From contig JAITGP010000056.1 of the NCBI GenBank assembly GCA_031280545.1, forward strand, positions 1 to 25,004: a stretch of DNA of 25,004 bases. Direction: 5' to 3'. Made by a program: the position numbers and the translations under genes. Positions 8,547 through 18,766 of the stretch are shown one piece after another; position 1 is the stretch's first letter; every line of letters begins with the position of its first letter. Source of the DNA: Candidatus Peribacteria bacterium (lineage in GTDB: Bacteria; Patescibacteria; JAEDAM01; Absconditabacterales; Absconditicoccaceae). The notes beneath the pieces are model-generated. The model saw nothing but the letters and a program-made list of their open reading frames with translations. It made no database searches and was not told the origin of the DNA.

Positions 8547-9446
8547 ATGAAAACTCTTCTAAAAACCTCTTTTATTCTACTGATCGGATCCTTCATTCTG
8601 CATTTTTCTTCTTTTAGTTTTGCTTCGCCACCAACTATTGATAGTTTCTTAGGTTCTTTAAAGAATGAGACGGTACAGACCGATAAAATTAAGGCAGATA
8701 AATCTTTGAAGGAAAATATTCAAGGTCTCTTGTATCCTAGTACTGTGAATAGTGGGATTCTTTGAAATGCGATGAAAAGTTTGGCGATTGGATTAATTTT
8801 AATTTATCTGGTATGGGCTGGAGCACAGCTTATTATTAGTGGAAAAAAAGCGGAAGATCTTCAAAATGCTACGAGAAATTTAGGATATATTGCTCTGGGG
8901 GCTCTTTTTATTTATGGAGCGGGCTGGATTTTCTGAGATGTTTTGGATATGAATTCGATGAATGGACTCGGAGATCTCGTAAAAAAAGCTACCGATGATA
9001 CCAATTCTCTGTTCTTTCAAGTACTTACCTTCCTTAAAGGTGCAGCTTTTTTCTGGGCTATTTTGATGACGGTGATTACAGGATTTAGAGTGATTATGGC
9101 TGCCGATGCTGATAAATCCAAAAAGCTGGTTAGAGGGGTGCTTAATGTGGTGGGAGCGTTGGTTATTATGAAAGGGGTAGATTTTATCTACTATATGGCG
9201 AGCGTGGAAAATTTTGCAACGCAAGCTGCAGATTTCATTATCAGTGCTGCAAAGTTCTTTGGATATATTTATGGTGCTGCTGCAGTATTGATGGTCTTTT
9301 ATGCGGGATATTCTTTTATTACTGATGGAGGTGGAGGAAATGGATTCAAGAGAGCAAAAGCTATTTTGATCAATTTGTTGGTGTCTGGGTTGGTGCTGTT
9401 TGGATTCCTGCTGATTCTGTATCAGGTATTTAATGAATTCTCATAA
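8547..9446 (+). CDS. Multi-pass protein with two VirB2/TrbC-like modules
   Basis: A 299-residue protein with a signal peptide (MKTLLKTSFILLIGSF to FAS) and about six hydrophobic helices. The layout repeats: helix, short loop with basic residues (SGKKAEDLQNATRN), helix; then two more helices around AADADKSKKLVRG; then two around TDGGGGNGFKRAKA near the C-terminus. The loop with GG and then KRAK followed by a helix is typical of VirB2/TrbC-like proteins. It looks like a fused or duplicated version of the neighbour upstream. UGA codons near 8763, 8934 and elsewhere are Gly. A hairpin terminator follows. Function is unknown; a membrane assembly or pilus-like role is inferred from topology and pairing. 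Confidence 0.65.
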
Positions 9447-9472
9447 AAAAACGAATTACTTGAAATTAGAGG

Positions 9473-9512
9473 AGAACTAGCTATATTGTAGTTAGTTCTT
9501 TTATTTTTTTCC
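9473..9512 (+). terminator. Terminator after the VirB2-like pair
   Basis: AGAACTA (9473-9479) pairs with TAGTTCT (9493-9499), followed by TTTATTTTTTT. It lies directly upstream of the CsoR-like gene, so an operator role for the dyad cannot be excluded. Confidence 0.6.
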
Positions 9513-9519
9513 CTCTCTC

Positions 9520-9840
9520 ATGAACGATTGTTGTGCTTCTATCCCAAAAGGAAAAGCTTCTGCTAAGGTGGTCCCTCATGCTAAAGCACTTATTGCTATC
9601 AAAAAATCTAAAAGTCTGCTGGATAAAATTAGCAAGATGATTGAAGACGGTGCGTATTGTGCTGACATTTCTCAACAGGTGAATGCAGTGATTGGAATGA
9701 TGCAGAGCTTAAATTCTTCGATTCTTCAAGATCATTTGATGTCGTGTGGAGTTCGTGAGCTCTCTTCTCATGATAAAAAACAAGTAGAAACGTTTGTAGA
9801 AGAATTGGTACGCGTTCGAGGAATCAGCAATAGAAAATAG
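9520..9840 (+). CDS. CsoR/FrmR-family metal-sensing transcriptional repressor
   Basis: A 106-residue, all-helical protein of the DUF156 (CsoR/RcnR/FrmR) family. The hallmark stretch is KMIEDGAYCADISQQVNAV with Cys47, then LQDHLMSCGVRE with His72 and Cys76. Cys-His-Cys (C47, H72, C76) is the Cu(I)-binding set of CsoR; FrmR uses the first and last Cys against formaldehyde. The usual N-terminal arm is present (residues 10-40). An extra CC at residues 4-5 could also bind metal. These repressors release DNA when loaded with their ligand. The downstream gene, 25 bases away, is an iron transporter-like protein, so the likely target is that pair. It stops at TAG. Confidence 0.88.
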   Translation: MNDCCASIPKGKASAKVVPHAKALIAIKKSKSLLDKISKMIEDGAYCADISQQVNAVIGMMQSLNSSILQDHLMSCGVRELSSHDKKQVETFVEELVRVRGISNRK

Positions 9841-9865
9841 ATTTTTTATCTTATTTTTATCATTG

Positions 9866-10747
9866 ATGAAATCTGAAGTTACTCCTGAACTCAAAAAATC
9901 TCTCTTAGAGACTCAAAAAACAGAAATTACCGAAGCAATTGTCTATAAAAGGCTTGCTAAGCTGACCAAAGATCCCGCTAATAAAAAAATTCTTTTGCAA
10001 ATTGCTGAGGATGAGCTCAGGCATTATCAAATCTGGAAAACCTATAGCGGAAAGGATGTTCATCCTAGTAAACGAAAAATTTGGCTTTATTCGCAAATTG
10101 CTCGCCTTTTTTGATTAACATTTGCCCTAAAGCTGATGGAAGGAGGTGAACATTCTGCTGTTTTTAAATATCAGGATATCGGAACGATTCTACCTCAAGC
10201 GGTAGAAATCCAAAGGGAAGAAGAACAGCATGAACTTCATTTGATTGGGATGATTGATGAAAAGATTTTGCATTATCTGGGATCCATTGTCTTGGGATTA
10301 AATGATGCTTTGGTGGAGCTTACGGGAGTTTTAGCGGGGTTAACGTTTGGTTTTCAAAATACTAAAATGGTGGCATTTAGTGGGTTAATTACAGGGATAG
10401 CTGCTGCGATGAGTATGGCTGGATCTGAATATCTTTCTACTAAAATGGAAAATACTACTAAAGTTCGTCCTCTTTGGGCTGCTTTATATACCTGAATTGC
10501 TTATATTTGTACGGTAATCGCTCTGATTTTTCCGTATTTTATCTTTGATAATATCTATTTTGCCTTGGGGGTGACGATAGTGATAGCCATTCTGATTATT
10601 GCTCTCTTTAATTTTTATAGCAGTGTGGCTCAAGGTCATCAGTTTAAGAGAAGATTTTTGGAAATGGTGACAATTAGTTTGGGAGTGGCTTTGGTGAGTT
10701 TTTGAGTGGGATTATTGGTAAAGGAGGTTTTCGGAGTGGAGGTATAG
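9866..10747 (+). CDS. Ferritin-like/VIT1 (CCC1, MbfA-like) iron transporter
   Basis: A 293-residue protein. The N-terminal half (residues 1-130) is a rubrerythrin/ferritin-like helical domain with Glu and His metal ligands ([26 protein letters not shown]). The C-terminal half is a VIT1/CCC1 membrane domain with [19 protein letters not shown] and [15 protein letters not shown], then three more hydrophobic helices. In this family the ferritin-like domain senses or collects Fe2+/Mn2+ and the membrane part exports it. UGA codons at about 10112, 10493 and 10703 are Gly. The ATG at 9866 is preferred to the TTG just before it. It follows the CsoR-like repressor closely and is probably co-transcribed. 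CGA at 10073-10075 lies at a hydrophobic/aromatic position. Confidence 0.88.
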
Positions 10748-10807
10748 AATAGAATTACAGAAGATTTAAGAAGATGGGAATAGTATAATTAGGCATAATT
10801 ACAAAAA

Positions 10808-10845
10808 AGGAGAGCAGATAATACTCTGTACTCTCCTATTTTTTT
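10808..10845. terminator. Bidirectional terminator
   Basis: AGGAGAG (10808-10814) pairs with CTCTCCT (10831-10837); an A-run precedes and a T-run follows. It separates the iron transporter from the convergent small gene. Confidence 0.8.
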
Positions 10846-11050
10846 AGTTTAGGATTTCTTCTAAAGATAATCCCTTTTTCGCCTTTTTGACGAAATCAAC
10901 TAATTCTCCCAGATAGGGAGTTGCTTCTTCTCCAATAAAGTAAGTGCTTTTCCATTGTTTTACAACTTCTTTTGGAGTAGAGAAATGCGATGATTTAGCA
11001 CTTTCAAATAAACCTTTTAAGTCATCTTGAGCAAATTTTTGTCTTAACAT
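10844..11050 (-). CDS. Small hypothetical protein
   Basis: A 68-residue, charged protein (MLRQKFAQDDLKGLFE...LSLEEILN) with helical character and no membrane segment. It has its own promoter with a good -35/-10 pair and a terminator, which supports a real gene. No family is recognised. Its size would fit an antitoxin or regulator, but no partner is adjacent. Confidence 0.65.
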   Translation of the reverse strand: MLRQKFAQDDLKGLFESAKSSHFSTPKEVVKQWKSTYFIGEEATPYLGELVDFVKKAKKGLSLEEILN

Positions 11051-11074
11051 ATTTTTTTTGTATTAGTTTATTTA

Positions 11075-11103
11075 ATCATACGGATATATATATCTAATGT
11101 CAA
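11075..11103 (-). promoter_or_regulatory. Promoter of the small hypothetical gene
   Basis: On the minus strand TTGACA, 17 bases with an AT-alternating core, TATGAT. It resembles the radical SAM promoter at 2334-2362, and the -35 box begins directly after the stop codon of the upstream gene. Confidence 0.75.
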
Positions 11104-11105
11104 GC

Positions 11106-11624
11106 TTAATTTTTGGATCCTGAAAATATTGCGTAGGTGTAGCCATCTTTATCCCGTACTTGAACGGGATATTCTTTATCTTGGTAGGTGATAATTATCT
11201 GTTGACTCTGCTTTTTTGTAAGCATTTTTTCGGTAGTATCTAATGTCAGATTTAAAAATTTTACTACACATTCCTTTGCACACCACTGTGCATAAAATGT
11301 TTCTCGTGATATTGATGGATTTTTTAAATGATAGGTTCTTTCTACGATTTTTTCTATATCTACAGCGATTTTTTCGTTTGCGAGAGCGAAGAATATTTTT
11401 TCTCCTGAGTGGGATGTAGAATATCGCCACTCTCCACATTGAAATATCCCGTCCTTTGGTAGAAAATCGGGAAATCAGCGTTTTCTGATTTGTTGGGTGA
11501 TGAGATAACGTCCACATACAGAGAGAGGATTTTTCAGCAAAATATCACTTCTTCCTTCCTGGAGAAAAAATGTTTTTGCTTGATGATAGAGCTGATTAGA
11601 AAAGGTTTCCGTTTGCAGTTCCAT
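11106..11624 (-). CDS. 4'-Phosphopantetheinyl transferase-like protein
   Basis: A 172-residue protein with the motifs of Sfp-type phosphopantetheinyl transferases: STSHSG (residues 69-74), AVDIEKI (87-93) and WCAKECVVK (114-122). Asp89, Glu91 and Glu118 correspond to the three Mg2+ ligands of Sfp. The family moves the phosphopantetheine arm of CoA to a carrier-protein serine. At 172 residues it is short, closer to compact members than to the 220-residue Sfp. One UGA (RKR-UGA-FPD) is Gly. It starts 2 bases after the TPR gene stop, so the two are co-transcribed. No acyl or peptidyl carrier protein gene is nearby. CGA codons at residues 67 and 107 may be Trp. Confidence 0.72.
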
Positions 11625-11626
11625 AG

Positions 11627-13105
11627 TTATAATATTTTTTGTAAAAGTGTTTTGATTTGGTCAGTTTCATTCATAGAATCTACCATTCCAATAGCTTTCA
11701 AAAGATACACCTTTGCTTCATCGGATTTTCCGACTTTTATGTAATATTCTCCTAATGCATGGTAGAGATACCCCTGTGGAGAGGTTTTAATTAACTTTAA
11801 TAAACTTTCCTCTACTCCAAAGCTGTTTTTGGTGACTAAGGAGAGTCCAACTTTTCCATATTCACAGATGGCAGTATCTTGTGTTGGGAGGATAGAAGTG
11901 CAGACGATAAGATAATTCTGAGCTAATTCAGGGTTTTGTTGATAGAGAGTAAACTCTTTTCCTTGGATATAAGGAGCGAAAAAGACATTATAAAAATAAT
12001 TGAAAAAATCTGCAGGTTTGAGTTCAGCGTATCCTAGAAGCTTTTGTCGAGTGCTTACCAATTTGGAGGTTTGCTGGAGATGGGAGTAATTTAGTGTTAA
12101 ATATCTGGCGACGTCTAGGCGAAATTCAGCTTTTTGAACCTGTGAGAGTTTCATTACTGAGGTTTCGTATTGCTCATTTCGGTAGTAAGCTATTCCTATC
12201 AGAAAGGTGTATTTTTCTTGTGAAGTGGGGTCAAGGGAGGAAAGGGTGGTCAAATATTCCACGGATGCCTCTCGTGATGCCGTGAGAAAATTTGCGTATG
12301 CTAGTACCTGATAAGGGAGGATGTATTTTCCTTCTTTGGAATGAGCGTAGAGAGCGAGAATTTTGGCTGGCTGAAAAAATCCTTGCTGAAAAAGCTCTAC
12401 AGACACGAGTGCATCAAAATAATAGCTTGGCATATCTTCTTGTTGGTTGATTTGCTTTTGGAGGGAAGAAATTTTGTTGGCAAATTGTTTGTAAGATGCA
12501 TTCTGAAATTGTGCAGAAAGTTGGAAAAAATTGTCGTATTTTCTTTGCATGAGAGCGAGAATCCCTTTATATCGATTTGCTTGATCTGCATTGATTTTAT
12601 TGGTTTGTTTATAGCTTTCTACCAAGGTTTCTAAAGAGCTGAAAGCTGAGGTGGAAGAGAGTGGAAAACTATTGAAGGAAATTTGGAGGTGGAGCACTGG
12701 ATCTACATTTTTTAGCTCTTCTGGGGTTAGTTTTTCGATAAATTGTTTTGCAAGGATAAATTGATAAACATCTACCATTGCTTGGAGGGTTGGTGTGATG
12801 ATTTGAGGATCTCTGGTTTTTTCGAATACATTTTGGAGGAACTCTACATTATCGCTCTTGAGAGTTTTTGTATCAGATTCTTGTTCTTCCGTACTCATTC
12901 TTTCAAAAAGGGCTGAAAAGTCTATCTCTTCTTCCTGTGGTGTGGAGGTATTTTGAATATCTATAGCTACGTTGTGTATAATTTCTGTTTCTGCTTTTTC
13001 TGTTGTTTTTGGAGTGGTTTGATTTGTTTCTCTAGCATCTATAAAAATTCCTCCCACTAGGGCGATCATGATCAATAAGGAAAGTGCTCTCATCTTTCTC
13101 GACAT
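11627..13105 (-). CDS. Membrane-anchored TPR-like protein
   Basis: A 492-residue protein with an N-terminal signal or anchor (residues 5-22, ALSLLIMIALVGGIFI), then an acidic, low-complexity linker to about residue 85, and a long helical region with TPR-like helix pairs. The clearest are near the end (YLYHALGEYYIKVGKSDEAKVYLLKAI) and around YTFLIGIAYYRNEQYETSV. It is probably an extracytoplasmic scaffold. Two starts are possible, ATG 13105 or ATG 13093; the second gives a more typical signal peptide. No UGA codon occurs inside. The phosphopantetheinyl transferase-like gene follows by 2 bases. Biological role unknown. Confidence 0.75.
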   Translation of the reverse strand: MSRKMRALSLLIMIALVGGIFIDARETNQTTPKTTEKAETEIIHNVAIDIQNTSTPQEEEIDFSALFERMSTEEQESDTKTLKSDNVEFLQNVFEKTRDPQIITPTLQAMVDVYQFILAKQFIEKLTPEELKNVDPVLHLQISFNSFPLSSTSAFSSLETLVESYKQTNKINADQANRYKGILALMQRKYDNFFQLSAQFQNASYKQFANKISSLQKQINQQEDMPSYYFDALVSVELFQQGFFQPAKILALYAHSKEGKYILPYQVLAYANFLTASREASVEYLTTLSSLDPTSQEKYTFLIGIAYYRNEQYETSVMKLSQVQKAEFRLDVARYLTLNYSHLQQTSKLVSTRQKLLGYAELKPADFFNYFYNVFFAPYIQGKEFTLYQQNPELAQNYLIVCTSILPTQDTAICEYGKVGLSLVTKNSFGVEESLLKLIKTSPQGYLYHALGEYYIKVGKSDEAKVYLLKAIGMVDSMNETDQIKTLLQKIL

Positions 13106-13164
13106 TAGCGAATACTTGAAAAGTAAAATACTTTATCTAAGTATAGTCAGAATTTTTAGGAAGA

Positions 13165-13194
13165 CAAAAAATGGGCGACTTTTTCGCCCATTTC
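13165..13194 (-). terminator. Terminator of the surface-protein gene
   Basis: Inverted repeat AAATGGGCGA / TCGCCCATTT with a 5-base loop, followed on the minus strand by a T-run. It lies about 50 bases after the stop of the surface-protein gene. Confidence 0.85.
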
Positions 13195-13240
13195 GGATTG
13201 ACAATGATTGGTAGTGATTTGTGAAGAGTGTTTTGTGATC

Positions 13241-16200
13241 TTAGTAGTTTGGGGCACCTATTGTTTTTTTGCTATTTGTACCAACTTCAACCGTCTTTAT
13301 CTTAGAAGTATTTGGAGCATAACATGTTCCTGATGAAGTCATCGTTCCTTCTACATAAGAAACATAGAATTTTTGAGCTCCTTTATAGATACCGAGAGTT
13401 AATCCATTCCAGAAGTTATCCCAGCTACCTATAGTTAACCATCATATTATTGGGATCCTACTCAACAATGCATTTCCTACTATATCCCATCCATAATTAT
13501 CATCTCATAACCTAAAACCAGCAATACCGTATAAACATGGATCTCCTTCTCTAATTTGAACAGTTGTGTCTTGTAGCCATACAGATCTATGATAATCGTA
13601 TACATAGATAAAACCTACACAACTTGCAAAATCAGAATAATCTCAACCAATTCTTTGTCGACCATTGCCACTAGGAGCACCAGGTACCTTTTTACATCCT
13701 CCGTTGACTGCTACATTTAAGGCAAAAGCAGGGAATTTTTGTTTTTCTTTCCAACGAGGATAAAGGATATGATTGCTTGCTGTAGTCATAAGAGTAGTTT
13801 CTGTTATTCTTCCAGATGGAGGATTTGCGGTAGGTGGCAAGTCAGTTGAACTAAAAGTGCTATATCGTCCTATAAACTCATACCCAACACGAGTTGGAAT
13901 AGGAAGACTTACATTTATACCATAGGCTTCATCATATACTACAGTACCCATAGCCGTTTTCCCATCACCAGCAACACTTGCTGAAGGAACTCGGGTACAT
14001 TTAGCACTAGCACATGTTGATGCAGAAGTTTGATTTACACAAGTAGATGGAGAGGTTTGTTGAGATTTAAAACTTAAAGGTCCAGTAACTGGTACGTTGT
14101 CATCTAGAACTTTCCATATGAAACCTTTATATTCTGTTCCAGCAAATCCTGTATTTTGAAAGGAGACCTTTTGCATTTCTAAGTGTCCAGTTGTTATTAC
14201 TTGATTTCCACTCAAAATGATTCCACTTAAAATTACACTACTGATTACCTGCTCTGGAAGGATAGAGGAGCCTCCTCCACTCCATGCTATAGTACCTGTA
14301 AAAGAGAATTGTTGAAGTAGTATTCATGGAAGAGAAACATTTCCTTGTGAAACACAACTACTATTTACTGATGATGGTGTACCACAACTCGTAGGTGCTG
14401 TAGGATATTTATCAGCAAGAGTACCACTTACTGCTAAAATATTAGGCTTAGCAGCTGCCTGCATTCCTGAAAGCGTATTAAGCCAAGTTGACTGATCTAT
14501 TGACCATCCCCGTATACTATTATCTCCAGCACATGAACCACCAGCTCCATATAATGTTCCACTTCCCGCCTGGAAGGTGACGGTATAACTATTTCTTTGC
14601 CATACTGCATAGAGAGGGAAGATTTCTGGATTAGAGGTACTATAATTAGGATATGTCTTGTTTGCGGTAAAATTCCATGTTGCAGGAGCACTCAAATTGA
14701 GCGTCCTAGATCCTTCTTTAGCAGTAAAACTAGGAATAGGAGAGTAATTTGACACGCTCTGTTTTGCTATATTCCATAATTTCTGTTGAGTGGTAGACCA
14801 TCCCTTTAAGGTATATCCTACTCTATTGAAATTCCCTGCAAGACTGAAAGAAGTATCATAAGTCTGTGTTTGTGTTGTCAATGGTGAATTGTTCCCATTA
14901 GTATAATCTCTATAATAGTCTATTTTATATTGATTTGCATCACAACGATAACTACCGATATAGTTATTTGCAAGTGGGAAGGGATGATATCCTGTATTAC
15001 AAGACTCTATAGTATATTGCACTGCTCCACTGAGCAAGGTCCCCTCCTTACAGGAGAAGTTTTTTGTATAGGTGATTGTTGTCCCATTTGGGAGGGAGGT
15101 AGTATAGGGAATGTTTTTACTCTCTCCGTGATCTAAACACGGTACTGAGTAAGGAACTTGTTTTGTAGTGTCTGCCCAATTTTGAGTGTGAGTGACTACT
15201 TGAGCTCCACAGGAGTTTTCTATACAGATATCTACCCCGTTTTTCGTTTCTTTATGCCATCCATTTTGGCAATAAAACTGACATTTTTGTGATGAATCAT
15301 CGTCTACAGGATTACTATTGGTACAATTCTGATTTTGATTGCTTGGATTATTGAGTTCGGCGGGAGTTTCTGTTGCATTCTTACATTGATGTCCAAGAGT
15401 ACCAATCAGCTTTTTATTTACGTTTTCTCTCAATCCTCGATCATCTTTTTTACCTTCACTTGGATCTGTAGTGCTATAAGAGCAGACCAGTGATCCCGTA
15501 TTTAGAGTAAATTTAGGATCTTTTTGGCAAGAGAAGCTACTATTACATTCTACGAATTCAGCTTTTTTAGGTTCAACACAGGTTCGATAGTGGGTTGTGA
15601 TTCCGCTTCCGTTTATCCCTGTGGCATAAAAATAAGAGGTCTGTGGTAGCGAGATCCCTGTGGTACATCCTCCTGTATTTCCGAGGAGACTACTATCCCA
15701 AGCTGGTTCAAATCTATGGTTTTCGGTTGCAGACCGTATTTTAGTATCACAGATTTTATCGAGAGCATTGAGTCCTTGTTTATTAGTATCACAAGCTCTG
15801 ATACAGCTAGGAGTCTCCAAACTTGCTTGCCATGCCCTACCATCACAGAAACAAGCACAAAGCTGTCCTCCTGTGGTGTTTACTGATTTCATAGTTCCTT
15901 TGGTGGTAGCATTACAGATATTTGTGTCTGCTACATTGGGTTGGATCCTAAGATCTCCGTTGACAGTTAGAGTTGCCAGAGCATTAGGAGTATCGGTTCC
16001 TACTGCTACACCGCTGGTTGCATTCACTGCGAAAAGGTTAGATTGGCTAACTGTGAATGTTCCTTTTGTTCCATCACTTCGTACAAATATTCCATTTCCG
16101 TTTGTTGTAACATTTCTTCAACCTACCAGAGAGTTATTTCCTTTGAGAGTGTTATTTGTTCCCCCGATGATTACAGAATTATTTCCTGAGATGTTTCCTT

Positions 16201-16717
16201 GAGTTCCTCAAATGATAGTAGACTCTGCACCTTTGATAGTATTTTCTGAACCTCCTAGAATTGTGGATCTGTAAGAAGTAGTATTTTGAATCTGATTTTT
16301 AATCCCTCCAAGAATAATAGATTGATTTGCTTGCACTTTATTTTCACTTCCTCCTATGATGGTACTCCCTGTAACAGGTACTAGGAAGTTGTTTTTATTC
16401 CCTCCAAGGATAGAGGAATTTTTTAGGTTAGTAGTTGTAGTATTTCCTTCTTGTACGTTAGTAAGGAGCGATCCATCTATAGTGATTATCTTTCCTTGAC
16501 TAGAAACGGGTACTTGTCACTGCGTTTTCCATCCTCCAGTATTACTTGGGTTGTTATCTGGAATTGCAAAAATAATTTTGTTGATATGTTGGATAGGATT
16601 TGCGAGGTTAGTGGTGAGGTCTACTGTGCTGTCTTTAGATTGTGCCAAAATGACGCTTGCTCCTCCTATAGTTAAGATTAAGCAGGAAAGTAGGAAAACT
16701 TTTTTGAAGGTTTGCAT
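13241..16717 (-). CDS. Large secreted surface protein with IIGG repeats, Cys-rich region and MGF repeats
   Basis: A 1158-residue protein that appears as several fragments unless its seven UGA codons are read as Gly. It has a signal peptide (residues 1-22). Residues about 95-200 hold six or seven copies of a S-x-I-I-G-G-x-x-N-x-I repeat (STIIGGSENKV, SIILGGIKNQI, STILGGSENTI, SVIIGGTNNTL), like beta-roll heads of adhesins. After an LATLTVNGDLRI segment, a Cys-rich region spans about 255-600. Listeria-Bacteroides/MGF-type repeats follow (RVGYTLKGWST...PLYAVW, about 595-700; YTVTFQAGSG; RVGYEFIGRYST, about 935-995). The C-terminus is Trp/Tyr-rich, with no sorting signal seen. A consensus promoter lies upstream and a strong terminator downstream. 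It is probably a host- or cell-contact protein; this is inference. Confidence 0.88.
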
Positions 16718-16754
16718 TATATTTTGTTTAGAAGTAAAGAATACTTTATTTTCA

Positions 16755-16783
16755 AGTATACTTAAATTAAGGTGATTTGTCAA
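16755..16783 (-). promoter_or_regulatory. Promoter of the surface-protein gene
   Basis: On the minus strand TTGACA, exactly 17 bases, TATACT, giving a leader of about 30 bases. It lies in the gap after the nucleotidyltransferase gene. Confidence 0.8.
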
Positions 16784-16805
16784 ATTAATTATTAGAAAAT
16801 CTCTT

Positions 16806-18608
16806 TTAGATTTCCTCTTCTTTTCTGTTTTTTAAATAACTTTTTATATAGATGAATAATTCCTTTTCATTATTTCTATTAGAAATGTCATTTATTACTC
16901 GTTGGAAAGCTTGGTTGAGCAATTCTCCCAAGAGTGGTCCTGGGGTAAGTTTGAGTTCTTTCATGAGAGTAGTTCCGTTGATGGCGAGGTCAGACTTTTT
17001 GAATTGTCCTTCTTGTTTATTCAGCTTTTTGAGAATATTTTTTAATTCATAGCTGTCACTTAAATCTGAAGAATTTTGCAGAGGGTTGAATTGTCCGATA
17101 CGATCAGCAATATTGATGTCTAAGAGATTATTTACCATTTCGTAGCCTTTTTCGCTGAGCAGTTTTCTAACTTTTTTCTCTCGATTATCTGGATTTGCTT
17201 GTAAAATCTCTCATGGAGTATGGTGTTCTTGGATATATCGAGCAATATCATTGATTTCCTTATTGGAAAATCCCAACACTCTAAAATCCTGTTTCATCAG
17301 CTCGGGGGAGCTATTCCTATGGTTGAGTGGACCAGCGATGATCGCTCTGATTTTTTCTTTATTGCCTTTGGCTTCATCGTAGGCTTTATATTGGTCAACT
17401 TTTCCGACATCGTGATAGAGTACTGCGAAACGCACGAGATAGTCTTCATTGATTTCTTGTAAAGCCTTGAGTACGAGTAGGGTATGGCTGTAGGTATCAA
17501 ACGCATGGTAGCGGATGGGTTGTGCTACATATTTTGTCTTTGCTAGTGCTGGAAAGAGTATTTCTAGCATCCCGCTTACATTCAAAAGGGTGATACATCA
17601 GAAAGGGTTTCCTTTTGAAAAGACTTTTGTGAGCTCTTCTTTGATTCTCTCTTTGGCTACGTGAGCGATAAGGTGAGCGTTGTTTTGGATACTATCTCGA
17701 GTAGCGGGAGTAAAGTCAAAAAGCTGAGTTTTTTTTTCAGAGGGGGATTTTTTTTCTTGCTGTAAAAGGGAGGCATTACATACGTTTACAATCCTTAGTG
17801 CTCTCATTAAACGGAGGGCATCTTCATTAAATCTTTTGTCTGGCTCTCCGACGGTGCTGAGCTTTCTTTCTCCTAGGGAGAGGATTCAGCTTGTTGGGTC
17901 TATGAGGACGCGAAATTTATTGATTTTTGGTAATGCTCCTGATTTTAAGGAGTTTTTCTTTTGTCAGAGAGGATTTATAGTCTTTCGAAAGCAGGCTTCT
18001 TTTTGGGTTTCGATTAAATATCTGAAATAGGTTTCCTCAAATGTTGCGTTTCCAAATACTTGTTGGATGTATTGATCACTTCTTAAGATCAAGAGATTGA
18101 GGTTTGTGATATAGCAGTATCCTTCTTTGTCCAAAATCTTAATCAGATTTTTTTCATCAATTTGTTTTCCTTCTTTGCTGAAATCCAGTTCAGCTTTTGT
18201 TTGCTTGGTGATGGAAAAGTAGTACATCGCGTTGATAGAAAAATCTCTCCTCTGGCTATCGAGGACAATATCATTACTTCGCTGTATTTCTCCCGGATGA
18301 CGAAAATCTCCGTATTCTCCTTCTGTTCTGAGAGGGGTGAGTTCATAGCGAATTACTTCTTTTTTTATGAAGGTACTTGTTCCAAATTTTTCTGTGATGA
18401 AATGAGAAAGTCCCTGAGTATCGAAGTCTGCATATAACTTCTCAGGCTTCCCAGCCATGGTGAAGTCAATGTCGAGTGGGTGTTTTGTAGTTCCAAGCAA
18501 AATATCCCTGACGCATCCACCTACTAAAAAAAGATTCGGATTTTTACTTCTTTTTTGGAGAAATTGTTGGTGAGGATCAAGGTGGATGAGATTTTCTATA
18601 TGTAACAT
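16806..18608 (-). CDS. cca: CCA-adding type tRNA nucleotidyltransferase / poly(A) polymerase family with HD domain
   Basis: A 600-residue class II nucleotidyltransferase. The catalytic head has LVGGCVRD (28-35) and LDIDF with Asp46 and Asp48, the metal-binding pair. RRDFSINAM follows, then RFNEDALRLMRALRI of the nucleotide-selecting neck. An HD domain begins near residue 350 (YHDVGK, His399-Asp400). ADRIG and a helical tail follow. It adds or repairs the CCA end of tRNAs in the cytoplasm, and both tRNA genes in this window lack an encoded CCA. UGA codons at about 17211, 17596, 17887 and 17962 are Gly; without them it would look like four fragments. CGA at 17181-17183 and 18279-18281 lies at Trp and Phe positions of the family. 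CCA addition versus poly(A) activity cannot be separated by eye. Confidence 0.9.
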
Positions 18609-18728
18609 AGTATGTATATACTGAACTCCTTTTTTCTTTCAAGATGTTTATATAGAGTTTTTTCTGTTTGAATGATATGATCTTATGTCTCTGCGATGAG
18701 ATCTTTTTGCCGTGAATATTTTGCATAG

Positions 18729-18760
18729 AAAAAAGATAGCCCATAGATGTAGGCTATCTT
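18729..18760 (-). terminator. Terminator of the Cys-rich protein gene
   Basis: AAGATAGCC (18733-18741) pairs with GGCTATCTT (18752-18760), followed on the minus strand by TTTT. It lies just after the TAA stop. Confidence 0.85.
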
Positions 18761-18766
18761 ATTGTT

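Noticed and set aside
11176..11517. A basic 113-codon minus-strand frame
   Set aside because: It overlaps the phosphopantetheinyl transferase-like gene in another frame, has no motif, and has skewed Arg/Lys content.
15660..16202. A 180-codon plus-strand frame
   Set aside because: It is antisense to the repeat region of the large surface protein.
16027..16520. CRISPR-like repeat array
   Set aside because: The periodic signal comes from protein-level IIGG repeats with degenerate DNA; no identical repeats or spacers exist.
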